Origin: an uncultured Eubacteriales bacterium
GTDB taxonomy: Bacteria; Bacillota; Clostridia; Oscillospirales; Oscillospiraceae
NCBI GenBank assembly: GCA_958402445.1
Contig: CATXTO010000058.1
Span: forward strand, 1-9,119
Direction: 5' to 3'
Length of the DNA: 9,119 nt
In this document: positions 1 through 5,345 of the stretch, one piece after another
Layout: each line of letters opens with the position of its first letter
How positions within the stretch are numbered: position 1 is the first letter of the stretch
The notes under the pieces: generated by a model
Seen by the model: only the letters and a program-made list of their open reading frames with translations
Databases searched by the model: none
What the model was told of the DNA's origin: nothing
Program-made: the position numbers and the translations under genes

Positions 1-7
1 CCATCCC

Positions 8-55
8 GTAGGGGCGTGCTTTGCACGCCCGCGGGCGACCACAGGTCGCCCCTAC
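8..55. repeat. Double-hairpin palindromic repeat (GTAGGGG family)
   Basis: A 48-bp unit bordered by GTAGGGGCG and its complement CGCCCCTAC. It contains two adjacent perfect hairpins: GGGCGTGC with GCACGCCC around a TTT loop, then GGGCGACC with GGTCGCCC around an ACA loop. It is the same composite found, in the other orientation, in the array at 2718-3470. The whole unit can also pair end to end through its 9-bp borders. No coding function is suggested: the frame that runs through it into the next gene is not needed for that gene. Confidence 0.85.
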
Positions 56-213
56 GTTCCGTTCGGAGGAACATCCGCAGAAAAACAAAAACCCAAAGCG
101 AAGCCCAGCGCAGCGGGTTCGGTTTGGAGAGGAGGGGCAAGGGAGCGGTGCGGATGGCGGCGGGGCAGCCGCCGAAGCAAAAGCGGACTTTGCCCCGACG
201 CGGTCGCCCCTAC
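56..213 (+). repeat. Element E, copy 1 (structured dispersed repeat)
   Basis: First of five copies of a dispersed element also seen near 4391-4534 (+), 6343-6440 (-), 6687-6763 (-) and 8738-8870 (-). Visible structure: a long imperfect hairpin with arms near 90-105 and 114-127 (CCC-AGCGCAGC-GGG at the tip); an outer stem of GGGGCAA near 134-140 with TTTGCCCC near 190-197; and inside that, GGCGGC near 156-161 with GCCGCC near 168-173. It ends in CGCCCCTAC at about 205-213, the border of the hairpin family. No open reading frame is shared by the copies, so it looks like a non-autonomous mobile or RNA-structured element. No transposase is nearby. Confidence 0.75.
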
Positions 214-237
214 ATCCGCGCCATCGACCTCCATCCC

Positions 238-289
238 GTAGGGGCGTGCTTCGCACGCCCGCGGAACGCCCACAGGTCGTTCCCAACAT
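238..289. repeat. Degenerate double-hairpin repeat
   Basis: Begins GTAGGGGCG and holds a perfect GGGCGTGC-TTC-GCACGCCC hairpin. The second hairpin is of the GGAACG type (GGAACGCC / GGTCGTTCC) and is imperfect. The right border reads CCCAAC instead of CCCTAC, so this copy appears to be decaying. The spacer before it (about 217-237) resembles the CGCCATCGA spacer seen between hairpins in the other repeat blocks. Confidence 0.65.
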
Positions 290-366
290 CGCACAATTGC
301 TTCTTTTTTGACCGCTCCTTACATAATCGGCCTGCCCCGGGACACACTAGCCCCGAGGTGTCGGAC

Positions 367-1044
367 ATGATATTATCCTATCTTCGGACTATTTTTCTCT
401 ATCTTATTTTAATTGTCGTGGTGCGGCTCATGGGCAAGCGCCAAATTGGGGAGATGGAACCGGCGGAATTCGTGGTGACTATGCTCATCGCCAATCTGGC
501 GGCCATCCCCATGCAGGACAGCGGGATTCCCCTGCTGTCCGGCCTGGTTCCCATCCTCACGGTTCTGGGGGTGGAGCTGATTTTGGCGGTGGCTTCCCTG
601 CGCTGTATCTCCTTCCGGCAGCTGTTGTGCGGCAAGCCTGTCATTTTGATGCAGGACGGAAAGATCGACCAGCGGAACCTGCGCCGGGCCCGTATCACCC
701 TGGATGAGCTTACGGAGCATCTGCGGGAGCAGAACGTACTGGACCTGTCCCAGGTCCAGTATGCCATCCTGGAGACCAACGGTCAGATCTCCGTGTTCCC
801 CTACCCCCAGTACAAGCCCGCCTCGGCCAAGGATGCGGGCATCCAGGCCAAGGAGCAGTATCTGCCTGTGACGCTGATCAGCGACGGCCGGCTTCTGACC
901 AAGAACCTGAACCTGTCCGGCCGGGACCGGCCCTGGCTGGAGCAGGAGCTGCGGAAGCGAAGCTGTACCCTGGAACAGGTGTATCTCATGACGGTAGACA
1001 AGAGCGGCACGGTCTTTTTCGTGCGGAAGGAGGCGCTGGCATGA
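367..1044 (+). CDS. DUF421 (YetF-like) membrane protein
   Basis: A 225-residue protein of the DUF421/YetF family, inner-membrane proteins of unknown biochemical role common in spore-forming Firmicutes. The N-terminal part has hydrophobic segments at about residues 4-20, 35-50 and 57-77. The family signature RLMGKRQIGEMEPAEFV follows the first segment. After the membrane part comes the soluble domain, with GKPVILMQDGKID and a later LETNGQISVFP, both typical of DUF421. The ATG at 367 was chosen because GAGGTG at 355-360 lies 6 nt upstream and the protein then starts at the family's usual first transmembrane helix. The longer in-frame reading back to position 16 would translate repeat DNA and is rejected. 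A weak promoter-like pair (TTGCTT at 297, CATAAT at 322, spacer 19) lies upstream. The stop overlaps the next gene by 4 nt (ATGA). Confidence 0.9.
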   Translation: MILSYLRTIFLYLILIVVVRLMGKRQIGEMEPAEFVVTMLIANLAAIPMQDSGIPLLSGLVPILTVLGVELILAVASLRCISFRQLLCGKPVILMQDGKIDQRNLRRARITLDELTEHLREQNVLDLSQVQYAILETNGQISVFPYPQYKPASAKDAGIQAKEQYLPVTLISDGRLLTKNLNLSGRDRPWLEQELRKRSCTLEQVYLMTVDKSGTVFFVRKEALA

Positions 1045-1421
1045 AGCACCTAGCCCTTGGCATCGGTATTTTGGCAGCGCTTCTGGCGCTCTCCCTGTGG
1101 GCAATGGCGACCCTGGACCGGACCGCCGGCCAGGTGACGGAGCTGCTGGAGAGCGCCTGGGAACAGGCCTCCAGCGGGTCCTACGACCAGGCCGCGGAGG
1201 ACGCCCACCGGGCGCAGGCCGTCTGGGAGAAGTCCTACGGCCTGGCGGCGTCCATGGTGGACCACGAACGGCTGGATAAAATCAGCCAGGGATTCACGGA
1301 TCTGGAGGCGTGGGACAGTCTGGCGCAGCGGGAGGAGTTTTCCCGCCAGTGCCTGGCGCTGGCCGATCTGGTCCGCAGCATGGCGGAGGCGGAACAGCCC
1401 TATTATTATAACATCCTGTGA
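1041..1421 (+). CDS. DUF4363 family protein
   Basis: A 126-residue protein starting inside the stop of the DUF421 gene (ATGA overlap), which implies translational coupling. It has one N-terminal hydrophobic segment (about residues 4-23) that could be a signal anchor. The rest is a polar, probably helical domain facing outside the membrane, with SSGSYDQAAEDAHRAQ and the MVDHERLDKIS stretch recalling the DH-E-L-D region of DUF4363. Pairing of DUF4363 directly downstream of DUF421 is a recurrent arrangement in Clostridia, so the two products probably act together at the membrane. The molecular function of both is unknown. The family call rests on that context plus recognisable sequence features. 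Confidence 0.8.
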   Translation: MKHLALGIGILAALLALSLWAMATLDRTAGQVTELLESAWEQASSGSYDQAAEDAHRAQAVWEKSYGLAASMVDHERLDKISQGFTDLEAWDSLAQREEFSRQCLALADLVRSMAEAEQPYYYNIL

Positions 1422-1425
1422 CCTG

Positions 1426-1459
1426 AGCTCCCTGGGAAGCCCCGCCTTCCCAGGGAGCT
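1426..1459 (+). terminator. Hairpin terminator after the DUF421-DUF4363 pair
   Basis: A perfect 14-bp inverted repeat, AGCTCCCTGGGAAG at 1426-1439 and CTTCCCAGGGAGCT at 1446-1459, with a 6-nt loop, starting 5 nt after the stop. The sequence that follows (TCATCCGTCC) is not a good T-tract, so termination efficiency is uncertain. It could equally protect the 3' end of the message. Confidence 0.6.
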
Positions 1460-1494
1460 TCATCCGTCCAGCCGGGAGTGAAACCGCAGAATCC

Positions 1495-1523
1495 TTGACA
1501 AATCCCCGGCCTCAAGATAAACT
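1495..1523 (+). promoter_or_regulatory. Sigma-A type promoter for the DUF362 gene
   Basis: Perfect -35 TTGACA at 1495-1500, 17-bp spacer, and -10 TAAACT at 1518-1523 (4 of 6 to TATAAT). Transcription would start near 1530, giving a leader of about 50 nt before the start codon at 1581. It lies just after the preceding hairpin terminator, so the DUF362 gene is an independent unit. Confidence 0.7.
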
Positions 1524-1580
1524 GGTTCCAAAGGCCCTATGCCGCAATTGGAATTGGATTTTACATAAGGGGGACGTTTT

Positions 1581-2684
1581 ATGGCATCTAAGGTGTATTT
1601 CGCGGACTTCCACGCCACGGTGGACGAGTCCATCCCAGCCAAGCTGGCTCGGCTCATGCTCACCGCCGGCATGGATCAAATCGACTTTCAGGACAAATAT
1701 GTGGCCGTCAAGCTCCATTTCGGGGAGCCGGGAAACCTGGCCTTCCTGCGGCCCAATTACGCCCGGGTGGTGGCGGACGTGGTCAAGGACCTGGGCGGAA
1801 AGCCCTTCCTCACCGACAGCAACACCCTGTACATAGGCGGGCGGAAGAACGCCCTGGACCACCTGGACAGCGCCTACCGCAACGGCTTTGTGCCCTACGC
1901 CACGGGCTGCCACGTGCTCATTGCCGACGGCCTGAAGGGCACGGACGAGGTGGACGTGCCGGTGGAGGGGGGCCGGTATGTGAAGAGCGCCAAAATAGGC
2001 CGGGCGGTGATGGATGCGGACATCCTCATTTCCCTGACCCATTTCAAATGCCACGAGGAGGCGGGCGTCGGCGGGGCCATGAAGAACATCGGCATGGGCT
2101 GCGGCTCCGGGGCGGGCAAGCGGGAGATGCACGCCGACGGCAGACCGGTGACGGACCGGGACCTGTGCGTGGCCTGCGGCGCCTGCGCCAGAATCTGCGC
2201 CCACGACGGCCCCAAGCTGAGGGATGGAAAAATGGAAATCGACTGGACTGCCTGCGTGGGCTGCGGCCGCTGCATCGCCGTGTGTCCCGTGGGGGCCATC
2301 CGAACGGCCTACGCCCAGTCTACGGAGATCTTAAACTGTAAAATCGCGGAATACACCAAGGCGGTGCTGGCGGGCCGACCCAGCTTCCACATCAGCCTGG
2401 TGCAGGACGTGAGCCCCTACTGCGACTGCCACGGGGAGAACGACGTGCCCGTGGTGCCTGACGTGGGCATGTTCGCCTCCTTCGACCCGGTGGCCCTGGA
2501 CCTGGCCTGCACGGAGGCGGTGCTGCGGCAGAAGCCTCTGGCGGGCTCCATGCTGGAGCCGGTGGCGGGTCGGGGCCCGGACCACATCGCCTCGCTGTTC
2601 CCCATCACCCAATGGCGGGCCCAGATCGAGCACGCCAAGGAGATCGGCCTGGGGGAGGACAGCTATGAGCTAATCCGCATCTGA
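1581..2684 (+). CDS. DUF362 protein with two 4Fe-4S ferredoxin motifs
   Basis: A 367-residue cytoplasmic protein of the DUF362 family. Residues about 5-190 form the first DUF362 part, including VAVKLHFGEPGN, the LTDSNTLYIGGRKNA stretch and the THFKCHEEAGVGGAMKN stretch. A two-cluster ferredoxin domain follows. Motif 1 is C196, C199, C202, C206, followed by Ala instead of the usual Pro. Motif 2 is C225, C228, C231, C235 followed by Pro. The C-terminal part has CDCHGEND and the FASFDPVALDLACTEAV stretch typical of the family. Redox or electron-transfer chemistry is inferred from the clusters; no substrate is established for this family. The start is supported by AAGGGGG at 1567-1573. No intrinsic terminator follows; the hairpin repeat array begins 33 nt after the stop. 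Confidence 0.9.
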   Translation: MASKVYFADFHATVDESIPAKLARLMLTAGMDQIDFQDKYVAVKLHFGEPGNLAFLRPNYARVVADVVKDLGGKPFLTDSNTLYIGGRKNALDHLDSAYRNGFVPYATGCHVLIADGLKGTDEVDVPVEGGRYVKSAKIGRAVMDADILISLTHFKCHEEAGVGGAMKNIGMGCGSGAGKREMHADGRPVTDRDLCVACGACARICAHDGPKLRDGKMEIDWTACVGCGRCIAVCPVGAIRTAYAQSTEILNCKIAEYTKAVLAGRPSFHISLVQDVSPYCDCHGENDVPVVPDVGMFASFDPVALDLACTEAVLRQKPLAGSMLEPVAGRGPDHIASLFPITQWRAQIEHAKEIGLGEDSYELIRI

Positions 2685-2717
2685 TCCCCTGACCCGGCGT
2701 AGCGCGGAAACGTCTAC

Positions 2718-3470
2718 GCAGCTCGCCCCGACAGGAGCGGGCCGAATCCATGGGGTGTAGGGGCGACCTGTGTCCACCCGCGGGCGTGCGAAGCACGCCC
2801 CTACGGGGGAAACGGCGGGCGGGCGCAGCTCGCCCCGATAGGAGCAGGCCGAATCCATGGGCTGTAGGGGCGACCTGTGGTCGCCCGCAGGCGTGCGAAG
2901 CACGCCCCTACGGGGGAAACGGCGGGCGAGCGCAGCTCGCCCCGACAGGTGCGGGCCAAATCGATGGGGTGTAGGGGCGGCCTGTGGCCGCCCGCGGGCG
3001 TGCGAAGCACGCCCCTACAAAGGGACCAGCGGACGAGCACAGCTCGCCCCGACAGGTGCGGGCCGAATCCATGGGCTGTAGGGGCGACCTGCGGTCGCCC
3101 GCAGGCGTGCGAAGCACGCCCCTACAAAGGGGCCAGCGGGCGCAGCTCGTCCCGACAGGAGCAGGCCGAATCCATGGGGTGTAGGGGCGACCTATGGTCG
3201 CCCGCGGGCGTGCGAAGCACGCCCCTACAAAGGGACCAGCGGGCGCAGCTCGCCCCGACAGGAGCGGGCCGAATCGATGGGGCGTAGGGGCGACCTGTGG
3301 TCGCCCGCAGGCGTGCGAAGCACGCCCCTACGGGGGAAACGGCGGGCGGGCGCAGCTCGCCCCGATAGGAGCGGGCCGAATCCATGGGCTGTAGGGGCGA
3401 CCTGTGGTCGCCCGCGGGCGTGCGAAGCACGCCCCTACAAAGGGACCAGCGGGCGAGCACAGCTCGCCCT
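2718..3470. repeat. Tandem array of 103-107-bp multi-hairpin units (7 units plus an end)
   Basis: Using AGCTCG as register, units begin at 2720, 2827, 2934, 3041, 3144, 3247, 3354 and 3461, giving periods 107, 107, 107, 103, 103, 107 and 107. Each unit contains a spacer with CCGAATCCATGGG (or CGATGGG), then a GTAGGGGCG-bordered double hairpin (GGGCGACC/GGTCGCCC and GGGCGTGC/GCACGCCC), then a linker ending in a third hairpin based on GCGAGC/GCTCGC. Two linker types alternate: GGGGGAAACGGCGGG after units 1, 2 and 6, and AAAGGGACCAGCGG after units 3, 4, 5 and 7. The 103-bp units lack 4 bp in the third hairpin and so break it. The period is not a multiple of three and every frame gives repetitive low-complexity peptide, so the array is non-coding. 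The stretch 2685-2717 holds nothing I recognise. Confidence 0.9.
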
Positions 3471-3492
3471 GATCGAACCGCGTCCGGGGAAG

Positions 3493-3519
3493 ACTTTGCG
3501 CCCGTGGGCCTCGCAAAGT
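3493..3519. other. Inverted repeat between the array and the strong promoter
   Basis: ACTTTGCG at 3493-3500 pairs with CGCAAAGT at 3512-3519, with a short CCC/GGG inside. No T-tract follows on the plus strand. A second weaker pair, CAAAATG at 3522-3528 with CATTTTG at 3545-3551, follows. Either could be a remnant terminator or an upstream regulatory structure; neither matches the GTAGGGG hairpin family. Confidence 0.4.
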
Positions 3520-3554
3520 TACAAAATGACTGCGAACCCTCGTCCATTTTGCAT

Positions 3555-3620
3555 AAATCTCTTTTTTTAAAAAGAAAAAGATTCATTCAGGATTGACAAA
3601 TCCAAATTTTCTGTTATAAT
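3555..3620 (+). promoter_or_regulatory. Very strong promoter with A/T-rich upstream element
   Basis: Perfect -35 TTGACA at 3593-3598, 16-bp spacer, and perfect -10 TATAAT at 3615-3620. Directly upstream, 3560-3585 is a run of T and A tracts resembling an UP element. This is the best promoter in the window. Transcription should start near 3627, over 250 nt before the first start codon, implying an abundant transcript with a long leader. Confidence 0.85.
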
Positions 3621-3626
3621 ATGCTT

Positions 3627-3887
3627 CTAGATGAAGCCTTTTTTGGGCGGCTTCCCTTTCTCTTGACCATCGGCCACAGCGCGTAACCCCTCTTTGTGTG
3701 AATCTGTCTCCACAAGCTTCGCTGCGTCTGTTCAAGAGCTCTCCGGTCTGCGGCGTATCTGCAGCCGGCTACCATCAGCGAATGCGGCATTGCCGTTCGC
3801 ATAGATCCCTGAATGACGGACCAGCAAATTACTTGGTGGGAGCTTTACGGGGCTATTCACAACTAACCAAAGAGAGGTAACAGCAAA
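3627..3887 (+). ncRNA. Long structured 5' leader or small RNA ahead of the zinc-ribbon gene
   Basis: About 260 nt lie between the inferred start of transcription and the ATG at 3888, with no convincing reading frame. Visible hairpins: GAAGCC 3633-3638 with GGCTTC 3649-3654 at the very 5' end; a GGT-TGC / GCAGCC pair around 3745-3767; and a strong stem 3778-3800, where GCGAA and CGGC pair with GCCG and TTCGC around an ATT loop with a 2-nt bulge. ACCA 3820-3823 can also pair with TGGT 3834-3837. There is no T-tract between it and the gene, so it may be a cis-regulatory leader or a processed RNA. I do not recognise a known riboswitch core in it. The structural pairs are seen; the RNA function is inference. 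Confidence 0.5.
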
Positions 3888-4166
3888 ATGTACGAAGACA
3901 AAACTTTAATCTGCAAAGAGTGTGGCAAGGAATTCATTTTCACCGCCGGTGAGCAGGAGTTTTACGCAGAGCGCGGCTTCCAGAATGAGCCCCAGCGCTG
4001 CAAGAACTGCCGCGACGCGCGGAAGAATGCTGCCCGTGGCCCCCGTGAGTATTTCACCGCCACTTGTGCCCGCTGCGGCGGCGAGGCGAAGGTTCCTTTC
4101 GAGCCCAAGTCTGACCGGCCTGTGTACTGCAGCGAATGCTTTGCGCAGATGCGTGGCAACGGCTAA
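3888..4166 (+). CDS. Double zinc-ribbon protein (zf-trcl plus CxxC-x17-CxxC)
   Basis: A 92-residue protein with two zinc-binding modules. The first uses C9, C12, C38 and C41, with the aromatic, glutamate-rich linker (EQEFYAERGF) and QRCKNCR ending typical of the probable zinc-ribbon family zf-trcl. The second has C60, C63, C81 and C84, with exactly 17 residues between the pairs, matching the CxxC-x17-CxxC domain. Proteins of this layout are common in Clostridia and of unknown function; nucleic-acid or protein binding is a plausible inference. AGAGAGG at 3871-3877 is the ribosome binding site. The gene is monocistronic, with a near-consensus promoter 270 nt upstream and a strong terminator just after it, which suggests high expression and possible leader-mediated control. 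Confidence 0.88.
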   Translation: MYEDKTLICKECGKEFIFTAGEQEFYAERGFQNEPQRCKNCRDARKNAARGPREYFTATCARCGGEAKVPFEPKSDRPVYCSECFAQMRGNG

Positions 4167-4179
4167 TAGTTGTAGGATA

Positions 4180-4220
4180 GGGGCTGCCGCTTATTGCGGC
4201 AGCCCCTTGTCTTTTTCTTT
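4180..4220 (+). terminator. Strong intrinsic terminator of the zinc-ribbon gene
   Basis: GGGGCTGCCGC at 4180-4190 pairs perfectly with GCGGCAGCCCC at 4196-4206 around a TTATT loop. It is followed by the T-rich tract TTGTCTTTTTCTTT at 4207-4220. It lies 13 nt after the stop codon at 4164-4166. This is a textbook rho-independent terminator. Confidence 0.93.
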
Positions 4221-4256
4221 CCTCACGCCGGTGGGTGCGGCGTCGATACCCAGCCT

Positions 4257-4281
4257 GTAGAGGCGTGCTTTGCACGCCCCT
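4257..4281. repeat. Single hairpin of the GTAGGGG family
   Basis: GTAGAGGCGTGC-TTT-GCACGCC, a TGC-type member with its left border altered to GTAGAGG. It is the first unit of the repeat block running to about 4631. Confidence 0.6.
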
Positions 4282-4294
4282 GTTCCCCCTGTAG

Positions 4295-4390
4295 GGGCGA
4301 GCTGTGCTCGCCCGGGGAACGACCACAGGTCGTTCCCTACATCCTATCATCGATGGCGCGCTCAGCGGGCGACCCCAAGCCGCCCCTACA
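4295..4390. repeat. Left copy of a 96-bp direct repeat flanking element E copy 2
   Basis: This stretch recurs at 4535-4630, exactly 240 bp downstream, with 7 differences (at 4313, 4326, 4334, 4351, 4378, 4380 and 4385). It contains a GGCGAGC-TGT-GCTCGCC hairpin, a GGAACGACC/GGTCGTTCC hairpin, the spacer complementary to CGCCATCGATGAT, and a GGGCGACC-type half. In this copy the last hairpin (GGGCGACC / AGCCGCCC) is damaged. Confidence 0.85.
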
Positions 4391-4534
4391 GTCTTCAAAT
4401 CACTGCCGCGCCATTGAAAAAAACGACCAAACCGAAGCCCAGCACAGCGGGTTCGGTTTGGAGAGGAGGGGCAAGGAGGCGGTGCCGATGGTGGCGAGTT
4501 AGCCGCCGGAGCAAAAGCGGACTTTGCTCCGACG
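4391..4534 (+). repeat. Element E, copy 2
   Basis: Same order of structural parts as copy 1. The main hairpin is better paired here: CCAAACCGAA-G-CCC with GGGTTCGGTTTGG. The outer stem is GGGGCAA with TTTGCTCC (one G-T pair) and the inner stem is GGTGGC with GCCGCC (again a G-T pair), so pairing is preserved despite substitutions. It sits precisely between the two 96-bp direct repeats. Its first ~20 bases differ from copy 1. Confidence 0.75.
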
Positions 4535-4630
4535 AGGCGAGCTGTGCTCGCCTGGGGAACGACCATAGGTCGTGCCCTACATCCTATCATTGATGGCGCG
4601 CTCAGCGGGCGACCCCAGGTCGCCTCTACA
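4535..4630. repeat. Right copy of the 96-bp direct repeat
   Basis: Matches 4295-4390 with 7 differences. In this copy the final GGGCGACC-type hairpin retains AGGTCGCC, whereas the GGAACGACC hairpin is altered to GGTCGTGCC. The two copies have therefore decayed at different hairpins. It ends about 80 bp before the phosphopantetheinyl transferase start. Confidence 0.85.
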
Positions 4631-4649
4631 TTCTGTTCCCTCCAGCTCT

Positions 4650-4677
4650 TTGACCGAAGGCGGTTCAATGCTATGTA
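4650..4677 (+). promoter_or_regulatory. Possible promoter of the phosphopantetheinyl transferase gene
   Basis: TTGACC at 4650-4655 is a good -35; 16 bp later TATGTA at 4672-4677 is a poor -10 (3 of 6). It is the only promoter-like pair I see between the repeat block and the gene, so the call leans on position. Confidence 0.3.
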
Positions 4678-4710
4678 TCCCTTTTCAAGTGTAGAGAAAG
4701 GAGGAATCCG

Positions 4711-5256
4711 ATGCTTCGTGTGGCGGGAATATCCACTGCCGGCAACGCCGGCGGCCGGGATGCCCGGAGGCTCCTGGACCAGCTCTACCGGGAGCAACTG
4801 GGTACGCCCATGCCCAAACTGCTGCGGCATGGCCGGGGCAAGCCCTATTTTGAATCCGGAGGACTGCACTGCTCCATTGCCCACACCCGGTTTATGGCCT
4901 TTTGCGCCTTGTCGGATTTTTCCCTGGGGCTGGATGCGGAGGCTCTGGACCGGCCTGTGCGGCAGGGCCTTCCGGAGAAGGTCCTCTCCCCGCAGGAATA
5001 CAGGGCCTGGCAGCAGGCCCAGCGGCCCGACCGGTTTTTTCTCTCCCTCTGGACGCTGAAGGAGGCCTGCGTGAAATACACCGGGGAGGGCCTGCAGGGC
5101 TTTCCCTCCCATCTGAGCTTCGACCTGTCGGGTCCCCGTCCGGTCCTGGAGGGCAGCGGCCTGTATTTTGCTCTGCAGAACTGCGCCGGACATGTCGTCG
5201 CGCTTTGCGCCCAGCAGCCGATTGACCTGCGGGTGGAACTCCGAAGATTTGTTTAA
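4711..5256 (+). CDS. 4'-phosphopantetheinyl transferase, Sfp superfamily
   Basis: A 181-residue enzyme of the Sfp type, which moves the 4'-phosphopantetheine arm of coenzyme A onto a serine of carrier proteins (acyl, peptidyl or aryl). Visible motifs in order: GKPYF (43-47); HCSIAHT (53-59), in place of the usual FNISHS; GLDAEAL (73-79), with D75 and E77 as probable Mg2+ ligands; and the signature WTLKEACVK (114-122), with K117, E118 and K122. It is compact compared with B. subtilis Sfp (about 224 residues), nearer the small Clostridial Sfp-like proteins. AAAGGAGG at 4697-4704, 6 nt from the ATG, fixes the start. No polyketide or peptide synthetase gene is in the window, so its carrier-protein partner is unknown. 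It stands alone; the next gene has its own promoter. Confidence 0.88.
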   Translation: MLRVAGISTAGNAGGRDARRLLDQLYREQLGTPMPKLLRHGRGKPYFESGGLHCSIAHTRFMAFCALSDFSLGLDAEALDRPVRQGLPEKVLSPQEYRAWQQAQRPDRFFLSLWTLKEACVKYTGEGLQGFPSHLSFDLSGPRPVLEGSGLYFALQNCAGHVVALCAQQPIDLRVELRRFV

Positions 5257-5271
5257 GATTTCCCCAGCGGC

Positions 5272-5299
5272 TTGACAGGCCGCCTAGGTTTGCTATACT
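5272..5299 (+). promoter_or_regulatory. Sigma-A promoter for the DUF975-like gene
   Basis: TTGACA at 5272-5277, 16-bp spacer, TATACT at 5294-5299. It starts 15 nt after the previous stop codon. The -35 sits in the loop of a small inverted repeat (GCGGC 5267-5271, GCCGC 5279-5283), which could be an operator, a weak terminator stem, or chance. Confidence 0.75.
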
Positions 5300-5306
5300 A
5301 AAATCA

Positions 5307-5322
5307 GCGGAGGGTGCTCCGC
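5307..5322 (+). promoter_or_regulatory. Small hairpin at the 5' end of the leader, just before the ribosome binding site
   Basis: GCGGAG at 5307-5312 pairs with CTCCGC at 5317-5322 around GGTG. It begins about where transcription from the promoter at 5272 would start and ends 7 nt before the AAGGAGGTG ribosome binding site (5330-5338). Most simply it stabilises the 5' end of the message. Confidence 0.45.
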
Positions 5323-5345
5323 AGTATGTAAGGAGGTGGCTGTTT

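Noticed and set aside
16..366. N-terminal extension of the DUF421 reading frame
   Set aside because: It translates palindromic repeat DNA, lacks a ribosome binding site and would precede the family's normal first membrane helix. The ATG at 367 has a good site and gives the usual length.
2718..3470. CRISPR array
   Set aside because: Units are about 105 bp with no alternation of short identical repeats and unique spacers; the whole unit is repeated, and no cas genes are present.
2750..3586. Many overlapping reading frames in the tandem array encoding repetitive Gly/Arg/Pro peptides
   Set aside because: Unit lengths of 103 and 107 bp shift frame every unit, frames are open on both strands because of GC-rich composition, and no ribosome binding sites fit.
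3698..3880. 60-residue reading frame in the leader of the zinc-ribbon gene
   Set aside because: No ribosome binding site, composition unlike a protein, and it overlaps a strong RNA hairpin (3778-3800).
4054..5193. 379-residue minus-strand open frame across the repeat block and the phosphopantetheinyl transferase gene
   Set aside because: It is an antisense shadow of two real plus-strand genes and repeat DNA, with no recognisable domain.
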